10,175 bases of DNA from JADHUC01 sp964617665 (GTDB lineage Bacteria > Planctomycetota > Planctomycetia > Pirellulales > Pirellulaceae): the NCBI GenBank assembly GCA_964617665.1, contig CAZUAH010000506.1:1-10175 (forward strand), read 5' to 3'. The translations under genes and the position numbers were made by a program. The notes under the pieces are model-generated. The model searched no databases, was not told the DNA's origin, and worked only from the letters and a program-made list of their open reading frames with translations. This document shows, piece after piece, positions 1 to 6,119 of the stretch; within the stretch, counting starts at the first letter, position 1; every line of letters begins with the position of its first letter.

Positions 1-2846
1 AACCGTCTGTCGCGCTCGGTCGTCTTCAGGCCCAGGGTTCGCCCCGACCCGCCGTACCGTAGGTGTTGATCGAGTCGGTTGCTTGGCAGCGGTTCGACGG
101 CTTCTTTCTCGGCAGCAAACAAGTGATACTGCTCGCCTCCGCGAACTTGCCCCGCGGGTCCGCCTGGGTATCTATTTCGACCGTAACCGTACACGACGTC
201 CTCGCCCAGCGAGAGAATACGGCCCGATGGCACCATGTTCCCCATGCGAGCCCAAATCGCCCAACCGGATTCATTTGTCGGGGGCATGCACACCGGATCC
301 GACGCGAAGAGCCAATAGGAGCGATGCCACCACGCGTCATCGAGAAAACCCATCGGTGCGAATAAATGGGGCGGCCCGGTTTGCAGGTCATCCCCCGTCT
401 CGAAGTCGATCTTCAAATGCCGCATGTACACCGATTCGCCGGACACAGCCAGGACGTCGTTCAAAACGCCGCGCAGATCGACACCTCCATCCGGTTGTGC
501 CCCCGTGTCCGGATCAAGGCTGTGGATCAGGGTTTCCGAAAGCAGCTCGCCCGTCTCTGGGTCAAGCCGATGCACGCGGATTCCGCCGTCCAAATACGAC
601 GAACGCCCCGCCGCCGCGACCAGCGTACCGTCATGCACCAGGACGCTCCCATGAATCGGCCAGGTCGATTCGAGCTGTCCTCGGACGGCGATCAAGCGAG
701 TCTCGGGTGCGCCACGAAAGCGCCAGACCAAGGCACCATCCGCCTCGCAGAGACAATAGATCCAACCGTCGGCCGAGCCGAACAGGACCAGTCCGCGGTG
801 AATCGTGGGCGGCGAGTCGATGCGACCGCCAGCCGTGAACGACCAGAGCGATGCGCCATCGGTCATATTCAGGGCGTGTACCGTGTGGGCGTCCACTTCG
901 GCGACGAATAGTTTTCCGAACCCAGCAACCGGACTTGAGAGGCGACCGCCGATCGCTGCCTTCCATGTTTGGCTCAGGTTGCCAGGCACGCTGGCGGCGG
1001 TTCGACCGCTTCGCCCGTTGTCATGTCGATAGGTTAACCAATCGTTTACGTTGCTATCGTCGGCTGCAGAGAGCGTAACATTCCCGAAGGCCGGTCCCTT
1101 TTCCAAACGCGTGTCCGTCGGTTCCGCGGAAGTACGTTCGCTGCGCGAAGAGGCGAAGGCGTACGTGCCTCGCACCATCGTCTTGATATTGCAGGCGCAG
1201 GAGTGGGGCGGAGCGTACAGCAGTCCATTCGCTGGCATCACTCCGTACTGGCAGGTGCCGCGAATCCAGTGGTTCGGGCTGATGTTGCCCGACTCGACGT
1301 CGATGACTTCCGTTCCTGATCGTGCGGACAGGATGAACCGGCTGGTGGCTTTCGACCGATAGCAGCGGTGATGAGCTAGTGTAGGGTATGCCCACGCCTT
1401 CTCCGTAGCGATGGTCTTCTCCAGTTCGCCGGTTCTTGCATTCAAGCCTTCCCCGAAATCGGCACTACCTCGACTGCGAGTGTAGCCGCGCCAGAGCAGG
1501 TCATCAATGACGAAGACGTCGGGCGGTGAATTGAATCCGGACGTGCTGGAACACTCCCAAAGAGCCTGGCCGTCGTCGATGGAAAACGCCGAGAGCTTAC
1601 GAAAGTCAGCCACGTAAACGATGTCGTCGTGAGCGGTCAAAGTGGGCGATGCCCAAAGCCATGACCGGTTGCCCACGGCGGCGAGCTGTGTTGGATGGGC
1701 CTTCCGCCATCGCTCGTCGCCGGATCTCGTGTTCCGACAAACAAGGTGCTCGTTGGTCTGGTACAGCAAAGAGTCGCCCAACACCACCAGCGGAAGCAAC
1801 GTGTCGGTACTTACGTCTCTGCGCCAGAGCATTTTCCCCGTATCGGGATCCGATGCCATGAGGCTCCGCCGCGCGGGCAGACCGTTTCCCCGTCGCATCT
1901 GAACGGCCACCTGGCTGCTGCCGGCCAGCATGATCAGACGGTCGCCGGTATGAATGATCTGTCGCGCGTTCTCCGAGTCTTCGTACGTAAGTAGGGTCTC
2001 GCCGGTCGCCGCGTTCAAGGACGTCACGCCTTGCCCCTCGCCCAAGGTCACGTACACACGATCGCCGACGGCAACCAAACGGAACGGCAAGTCGGGCGGA
2101 CCCGAACGAAAACCGTGCAGGTGGTCAGTCCACTGACTAATCTTACGCTTCCAAAGGACCAGTCCATTGAAGGCATCGCGAGCCACCAAGTTCCACCTGG
2201 CCGGCATGCGGATATCGGCGGTCAGCCCTTCGTCGATGATGCAGAAGAGCCGCCCGTTGGCCGAGACCATCGCGCTGACGCTTGCCAACTGTTCGTGGCT
2301 GCGAGAGTACTTCGGATAGCCGATCCACTGCACGTGCTTTGGCAACCCGGCCTTTATGTCCCGAGCGACGGCGTTATTGTCTGGGCCATGCAGATAATGA
2401 GTCCACTCGTCGATCTCTTCAGGCCACGGCTTGGTCGTTGTCTTCCATGTCTCGCCGGACTTGACGCAAGCTACTCCGCGTGGCGTCAGCACTCGCATCA
2501 CTTCTCGCATGGGAATCTCGCCGAGATCCTCGGCCATGAGGAGGTTAACAAGGTTGTCTGCGTATGGGAGATAGCCCTTGTCCCAATGTCGGACCGACGC
2601 CTTGCCGTACAGACCCTGTTGCCTGATATGCTCGCGGACCTTGCCTGTTTCATCGCGGTTGCTGCAAAGCCCGTGAACGACAAAACTGCCATTGGCTGAC
2701 AGTTCGGTCATCAACGGGCTGTCGCCCGATCCCACGTGAACGACCAACCCACCCTGGACGCCCGAGTTGTCCACCAGATCCCGCGCCGATTGGCCAAGAG
2801 TGGTTGTCGCGAGCATAAGAAGAACAAACGTCGATACGATTCTCAT
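1..2846 (-). CDS. Secreted PQQ-type beta-propeller protein with N-terminal methyltransferase-like domain (C-terminus beyond window)
   Basis: The frame is open without a stop from ATG at 2846-2844 to the left edge, giving 948 codons. The start follows an AAGGA ribosome site about 8 bases upstream. Residues 1-19 form a Sec signal peptide (VSTFVLLMLATTTLGQ). Residues 32-130 look like a Rossmann methyltransferase: a glycine-rich motif VVHVGSGDS (35-43), a second strand near 55, LPYADNLVNLLMAEDLG (93-109) and EVMRVLTPRGVACV (115-128). The linker DEWTHYLHGPDNNAVA (146-161) leads into two stretches of propeller blades (about 165-560 and 600 onward), with typical blade edges such as VWRF, LDPETGEL, LNAATGETL and DPDTGKMLW. 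A Cys pair sits in PPHSCACNI (546-554). Blades of this type can bind PQQ or only serve as scaffold; no cofactor use is shown. The usual acidic residue in methyltransferase motif I is His here, so SAM binding is uncertain. It lies downstream of the ADP-ribosylglycohydrolase-like gene on the same strand. Confidence 0.9.
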   Translation of the reverse strand, partial: MRIVSTFVLLMLATTTLGQSARDLVDNSGVQGGLVVHVGSGDSPLMTELSANGSFVVHGLCSNRDETGKVREHIRQQGLYGKASVRHWDKGYLPYADNLVNLLMAEDLGEIPMREVMRVLTPRGVACVKSGETWKTTTKPWPEEIDEWTHYLHGPDNNAVARDIKAGLPKHVQWIGYPKYSRSHEQLASVSAMVSANGRLFCIIDEGLTADIRMPARWNLVARDAFNGLVLWKRKISQWTDHLHGFRSGPPDLPFRLVAVGDRVYVTLGEGQGVTSLNAATGETLLTYEDSENARQIIHTGDRLIMLAGSSQVAVQMRRGNGLPARRSLMASDPDTGKMLWRRDVSTDTLLPLVVLGDSLLYQTNEHLVCRNTRSGDERWRKAHPTQLAAVGNRSWLWASPTLTAHDDIVYVADFRKLSAFSIDDGQALWECSSTSGFNSPPDVFVIDDLLWRGYTRSRGSADFGEGLNARTGELEKTIATEKAWAYPTLAHHRCYRSKATSRFILSARSGTEVIDVESGNISPNHWIRGTCQYGVMPANGLLYAPPHSCACNIKTMVRGTYAFASSRSERTSAEPTDTRLEKGPAFGNVTLSAADDSNVNDWLTYRHDNGRSGRTAASVPGNLSQTWKAAIGGRLSSPVAGFGKLFVAEVDAHTVHALNMTDGASLWSFTAGGRIDSPPTIHRGLVLFGSADGWIYCLCEADGALVWRFRGAPETRLIAVRGQLESTWPIHGSVLVHDGTLVAAAGRSSYLDGGIRVHRLDPETGELLSETLIHSLDPDTGAQPDGGVDLRGVLNDVLAVSGESVYMRHLKIDFETGDDLQTGPPHLFAPMGFLDDAWWHRSYWLFASDPVCMPPTNESGWAIWARMGNMVPSGRILSLGEDVVYGYGRNRYPGGPAGQVRGGEQYHLFAAEKEAVEPLPSNRLDQHLRYGGSGRTLGLKTTERDRR

Positions 2847-3050
2847 GGTGAGTTTCCTTCCAAAGACGCCGATCAAGGGAGACCTGCGGTCGAATACGTG
2901 ATCTGCTCGGGAGACCGGCCCACAACGCTTCCCGACCGGGTCGCAACATCCTCTGCAGTTCTAAGCGGACGTGACTAATGTTTGCACAGTTGAACGGCGA
3001 GAGATACCGCTATTTCCATAGTTTCGGCATCGCGAACCGCGCATTTGTTT

Positions 3051-3065
3051 CTAAGCACTGCTTAG
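3051..3065. repeat. 15-bp palindrome overlapping a stop codon
   Basis: CTAAGCA and TGCTTAG form perfect 7-bp arms around a single C. The site overlaps the TAA stop (3062-3064) of the ADP-ribosylglycohydrolase-like gene. A one-base loop cannot form a normal intrinsic terminator hairpin in RNA, so a protein-binding site or chance is more likely. The remaining gap to the next minus-strand gene (2847-3050) shows no strong promoter or terminator that I can see. It has only a weak TCGGGA/TCCCGA inverted pair with a 17-base loop. Confidence 0.35.
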
Positions 3066-4321
3066 TTGCTGTCGATCAGCTTCATTTCTTTCTCTGTGAA
3101 GCGGCTGTTGGCTGCCGGCCCAGGCTCCCAGCACTGCTCGAGTTTGCTCGGCTTCGGCTCCTGTACGGGAATCACGAACACGTCCCCATCATCGGTCTTC
3201 TCGATACGTCCGCCGTATTTGACAACAGCTTGCCGGGCGAGTTCCTCGCAGACTCTGACGAGTGCCGGGAAGCTGTAAGCGGTATGGCTGAAAACGCCAT
3301 CGGGATTAAGCTCCGACACGAACTTCGGTGCCATCTTTGACTTGCCCATCGTCGTGCCGAGTACGCCGCCCGCGTTGGACGGATTGCAGTCCGAATCCTG
3401 GCCGCATCGCATCGAGATAACAATCGTGTCTTCCATCTTACGATCACCGTAGAGCAGCCCCATGATGATATAGGCTGCATTGATCTTGGCATCGATATTG
3501 AAATCGGCGTTCGCTCCACTGCACGAGAACTTGCGGTTGGCGGGATTCAGTTGGTACTTCTCCTCGATCAACTGCCACGTCTTCTGCCAATCCTTGGGAT
3601 TCTCTTCCCACCAACGGACCGTATCGCGAATGCACTCAGCGAACTGACTTTTGGCTGGTACACAAGCCAATCCAGCGTCGACGATCTTCAACGGATCGTT
3701 CTCGAAGAAAGCCTCGGCATACATCCCGCCAACGAACTGGCCACCATAGACGCCATCGCCGTAGTTCATCAGTCGACCGAATTTCTCGCCCATCTCGATC
3801 ACAACGTTGGGCATCCCCGGCGAGATTAATCCGGAGAAATCCGCTTCAATCTGATAGTCGATGTCGTCGGCATGGGAATTGAACTTCGGATGTCCGGAAT
3901 CGGGCGGAGCGATCCCCTTGCGCAAATTGTCCCGGCCTGCCCGATTGGCATGCCACAAACGATAGCCGCTATTGGCAAAGTCGATACCGGCTTGGCGAAT
4001 CGAGCAGTCCAGGCCGTACAGCTCCATCGTCCGCAGAAACGTCATCTCCACGTAGATGTCATCCTGATTGAATTGATTCACCATCCCCGGTTTCCACTCG
4101 GGGACCCTGTCCTCGGGAATGATCTCGCCCTTGAACCTGAATTCTGTCGGAGCTCCCCAGCCGACGCCGACCATTTGCCCGATCCACCCGGCCGCCATTC
4201 GATCGCGGTACTCGGCCACAGACAGGCGGCGAAATTCTCCCGCCGTCACTTGGTCACCAAACAACAACGCCAAACAGCAGATGCTGAGAACGAGCGATTT
4301 CTTCCAACTTGTCAGTTTCAT
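3062..4321 (-). CDS. Secreted ADP-ribosylglycohydrolase-family (DraG/ARH-like) protein
   Basis: This gene encodes 419 residues from ATG at 4321, preceded by a strong GGAGG site 8 bases upstream. Residues 1-28 form a Sec signal peptide (LVLSICCLALLFGDQVTA); there is no convincing lipobox, so export is probably as a free protein. The family fold is shown by WIGQMVGVGWGAPTE (46-60), the metal-ligand motif NQDDIYVEM (85-93, D87 and D88), the acidic stretch ADDIDYQIEADF (151-162) and the C-terminal metal motif GQDSDCNPSNAGGVLG (307-322, D309 and D311). Classical members bind two Mg ions and remove ADP-ribose from proteins or small molecules. Here the usual Asp-Thr near the end is D-C-N, and the protein is exported, where free NAD and ADP-ribosylated proteins are not expected. 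The true substrate may therefore be another glycoside or nucleoside (inference). It may be co-transcribed with the propeller gene 215 bp downstream. Confidence 0.88.
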   Translation of the reverse strand: MKLTSWKKSLVLSICCLALLFGDQVTAGEFRRLSVAEYRDRMAAGWIGQMVGVGWGAPTEFRFKGEIIPEDRVPEWKPGMVNQFNQDDIYVEMTFLRTMELYGLDCSIRQAGIDFANSGYRLWHANRAGRDNLRKGIAPPDSGHPKFNSHADDIDYQIEADFSGLISPGMPNVVIEMGEKFGRLMNYGDGVYGGQFVGGMYAEAFFENDPLKIVDAGLACVPAKSQFAECIRDTVRWWEENPKDWQKTWQLIEEKYQLNPANRKFSCSGANADFNIDAKINAAYIIMGLLYGDRKMEDTIVISMRCGQDSDCNPSNAGGVLGTTMGKSKMAPKFVSELNPDGVFSHTAYSFPALVRVCEELARQAVVKYGGRIEKTDDGDVFVIPVQEPKPSKLEQCWEPGPAANSRFTEKEMKLIDSN

Positions 4322-4385
4322 ACTTCATTTCCTCCGAGCTCATCGTAGTTGCCATCGTCAAGACCGCCCGCTGCGGTCCCGTTAT

Positions 4386-4397
4386 TTCAACGTTGAA
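4386..4397. promoter_or_regulatory. 12-bp palindrome TTCAACGTTGAA, possible operator
   Basis: The palindrome is perfect and lies 65-76 bases upstream of the ADP-ribosylglycohydrolase-like start codon. On the minus strand a canonical TTGACA (4417-4412) sits upstream of it. At the usual 17-base spacing, the place where a -10 box should be (4394-4389) falls inside the palindrome and reads AACGTT, a poor -10. A repressor or activator covering a weak promoter would give this arrangement, but the promoter is not convincing by itself. Confidence 0.3.
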
Positions 4398-4659
4398 TTT
4401 CCAGTGTCTTGTGTCAACTTCAGTTCAGCAAGCCAGAGCGATATCCGCCAAGGCAATAGCAATGCGCATCCGAAATCTCCGATTGGCAAAGAGGCAACGA
4501 GTCCGGCGGTCTTGATCGCCGTTTCAGCGACCGTGTTCAATTGTGGTCGGCGGCGGATTTGCCGTCCGGCGAAATCGGACAATTGTCTCTTGTGTCCACA
4601 ACAGCATCTTGACCTTTCTCCAGCGACAGTGCAACTCTTCGTAGAATCCTCACTGTATT

Positions 4660-4749
4660 ACTAATGTCCAAGATCGTTAACTTTTTCACAAAGTCAGCGA
4701 CCAACGGGAGCGGGCCATTGCTAACCGAGCGGTAGCTCGCATTTGGTTG
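4660..4749 (+). repeat. 90-bp dispersed repeat, copy 1
   Basis: This stretch aligns without gaps to 8761-8850 in the same orientation: I count 16 mismatches in 90 positions (about 82% identity), including 24 identical bases at 4694-4717 = 8795-8818. It contains a 23-codon micro-ORF, ATG 4664 to TAG 4735, with the core SATNGSGP. The other copy has a micro-ORF of the same length at the same place, starting GTG. A tight hairpin, CGAGC-GGTA-GCTCG, covers the stop (4726-4739) and is intact here. No transposase, terminal inverted repeat or target duplication is evident, so this is an unclassified dispersed element rather than a proven mobile element. Confidence 0.75.
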
Positions 4750-4763
4750 GCGGCCCTGCCGCC
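4726..4763 (+). repeat. Two consecutive tight hairpins
   Basis: CGAGC-GGTA-GCTCG (4726-4739) has 5-bp arms and a four-base loop. GGCGGC-CCT-GCCGCC (4749-4763) has 6-bp GC arms and a three-base loop. They lie 9 bases apart. The first belongs to the 90-bp repeat; the second begins at its edge and has no counterpart in the other copy. The weak T run after the second (TGTGTTT) is a poor terminator tail, but transcription arrest or a REP-like function is possible. Confidence 0.5.
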
Positions 4764-4822
4764 CTGTGTTTCTGCCCCCATCTTGGCCGCGCCCACGATT
4801 GGTACAAAAAGACAGCCCTGTT

Positions 4823-4851
4823 TTGACATGAGACGGGCTACTTGGTCTACT
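4823..4851 (+). promoter_or_regulatory. Candidate sigma70-type promoter for the esterase
   Basis: TTGACA (4823-4828) matches the -35 consensus completely. A 17-base spacer leads to TCTACT (4846-4851), which matches four of six -10 positions. Transcription would start near 4858 and give a leader of about 270 bases containing the long inverted repeat at 5027-5087. Planctomycete promoters are poorly defined, so this rests on the general bacterial consensus only. Confidence 0.3.
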
Positions 4852-5026
4852 TTGTGAATCGCCGGGCAATTCAGGCCGATGGCAACAACGACAACTGAAA
4901 CGCGAGAGGCGAAGAAAACTCTGAAAGTCCCCAGAAAGCATGTATCGGAAAAGAGATCCAACGGAGAAAAGGACATCGTCCGCGAATAGAAAAAACAGGC
5001 GGAAGAAGACCGTTCCCTGAACAGTT

Positions 5027-5087
5027 GTAGCTGCGCTCACCAGACCGTGCTTGCCGCGTCCCTCCACGCTCTGGTGAGCGCAGCTAC
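5027..5087. repeat. Long inverted repeat (18-bp perfect arms) before the esterase gene
   Basis: GTAGCTGCGCTCACCAGA (5027-5044) is perfectly complementary to TCTGGTGAGCGCAGCTAC (5070-5087). After a single C-C mismatch the stem continues with CGTG (5046-5049) pairing to CACG (5065-5068), leaving a 15-base loop. The right arm ends 39 bases before the esterase ATG. There is no T run, so it is not a standard terminator. It could be a REP-like dispersed palindrome or a structured leader that blocks upstream transcription or stabilises the mRNA. Confidence 0.8.
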
Positions 5088-5126
5088 GAGTCTGCACAGC
5101 CCAAACCCGTCCGAGGAGAACAAAGA

Positions 5127-6068
5127 ATGTCCCAGCGCATCTCCCTCATCGTCATCACGTTCGTGATTCTTGGAGCCCCTTTCGCCCAGGCTCAGAAACA
5201 GAAGAAACCGAGAAGGGCTGCCGTCTCTGAACGGACGCTTGCTCTCTACGAGCCCGGCGAATACAAGGGTCTGAAGTATCGCTTGATGAAGCCAATCGAT
5301 TTTGACGCCACCAAGACCTACCCTCTAATCCTGTCGTTGCATGGAGCTGGAGGCAGAGGGACGGACAACGTCAAGAATCTCCGCAACTGGAATGAATACA
5401 TGGCCGACGAGTCGCTCCGCAGGCGACATCCGTGCCTTGTGCTGGCCCCGCAGTCGGACGTTTCTTGGAACGATCCTACTTCGCCTCACGGTGGCAAGCC
5501 TGATCTGAGCGAGGAGGCCGTTGCCTCCTGGCCTGAAATTTGGCGATCACGAATCGACCGCTACCGAGATCGCCTCAGTGGCGCACCAACGGGCAATCTA
5601 CATTTGGTGCTGGATCTGATCGACAACCAGCTTTCCAATCAATACAAGATCGATCCCAACCGCATCTACTGCCTCGGTCACTCAATGGGCGGTTTCGGAA
5701 CATTCACCGCCATCTGTCAGCACCCGGACCGCTTTGCCGCGGCGATCCCCACAGCCGGTGGATTTCTGCCCTGGCGGGATCCATCGTGTATCAAGGACAT
5801 TCCTGTCTGGACCTTTCACGGCTCGGCCGACAACGTAGTCCCCACCGACTATACACACGAAATCTTTGCCAAGATGGAGAAGCTGGGCGGCAACATGAAG
5901 TACACCGAACTTCGCGGGATCGGCCACGGCGCGAACGCCATCGCATTCCAATACAAGGGCGACGACGCTACAAAGGGCTACATCACACAATACGCATCCG
6001 ACCGCCCCGACAAAACCGCCGACATCTGGGACTGGCTGTTCAGGCAAGAGCTGGCCCAACGGAAATGA
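5127..6068 (+). CDS. Secreted alpha/beta-hydrolase esterase (carbohydrate-esterase/phospholipase-like, prolyl-oligopeptidase-family fold)
   Basis: This gene encodes 313 residues from ATG 5127, preceded by GAGGAG with an 8-base spacer. Residues 1-22 form a Sec signal peptide (ISLIVITFVILGAPFAQAQ). The catalytic apparatus is complete: the oxyanion loop LHGAGGRG (71-78), nucleophile S186 in GHSMGG, acid D235 in HGSADNVVP and H267 in GIGHGAN. The sequence between strands (DNQLSNQYKIDPNRIYCLGHS) is typical of secreted predicted peptidase/esterase proteins related to LpqC and feruloyl or acetyl xylan esterases. The most likely job is hydrolysis of ester groups on plant or algal polysaccharides; the acyl group cannot be told from sequence. 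It converges on the GH172 gene with a 51-bp gap (6069-6119) that shows no clear terminator. Confidence 0.88.
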   Translation: MSQRISLIVITFVILGAPFAQAQKQKKPRRAAVSERTLALYEPGEYKGLKYRLMKPIDFDATKTYPLILSLHGAGGRGTDNVKNLRNWNEYMADESLRRRHPCLVLAPQSDVSWNDPTSPHGGKPDLSEEAVASWPEIWRSRIDRYRDRLSGAPTGNLHLVLDLIDNQLSNQYKIDPNRIYCLGHSMGGFGTFTAICQHPDRFAAAIPTAGGFLPWRDPSCIKDIPVWTFHGSADNVVPTDYTHEIFAKMEKLGGNMKYTELRGIGHGANAIAFQYKGDDATKGYITQYASDRPDKTADIWDWLFRQELAQRK

Positions 6069-6119
6069 CTTTTTTCGGGGGTACTATCGTCCAATCCCTT
6101 GACTGGCTTCATGCCTCGG

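Larger units (their letters stand above)
4322..5126. other. 805-bp gene-free divergent intergenic region
   Basis: This stretch separates the minus-strand ADP-ribosylglycohydrolase-like gene from the plus-strand esterase. I find no convincing protein gene. A 186-codon minus-strand frame (4537-5097) crosses all the repeats, matches no family I know and lacks a plausible start signal. The region holds a 12-bp palindrome (4386-4397), a 10-bp palindrome GACAATTGTC (4578-4587), copy 1 of a 90-bp repeat, two hairpins (4726-4739 and 4749-4763), a candidate promoter (4823-4851), a 36-codon charged frame (4879-4989, doubtful) and a long inverted repeat (5027-5087). Each of the stronger ones is listed separately. 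Confidence 0.7.

Noticed and set aside
366..911. Long plus-strand frame antisense to the propeller gene (also 83-838 and 2031-2699)
   Set aside because: The minus-strand frame across 1-2846 is open for 948 codons with clear domain content. The plus-strand readings are basic, low-complexity antisense shadows.
4310..4335. Lipoprotein signal in the ADP-ribosylglycohydrolase-like protein (Cys-Cys in the signal)
   Set aside because: LSIC does not fit the lipobox rule of Gly, Ala or Ser before Cys, and the hydrophobic stretch continues after the cysteines.
4694..4760. Possible integron attC-like site (CCAAC...GTTGG pair around a hairpin)
   Set aside because: The flanks do not fit RYYYAAC and GTTRRRY, and no integrase or cassette series is present.
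4879..4989. 36-codon charged plus-strand frame starting MATTTTETREAKKTLK
   Set aside because: There is only a weak ribosome site and no family resemblance; a frame of this length is expected by chance in 805 bp.
4537..5097. 186-codon minus-strand frame in the intergenic region
   Set aside because: It runs through the repeat, both hairpins and the inverted repeat, shows no domain or start signal, and copy 2 of the repeat does not keep the frame context.
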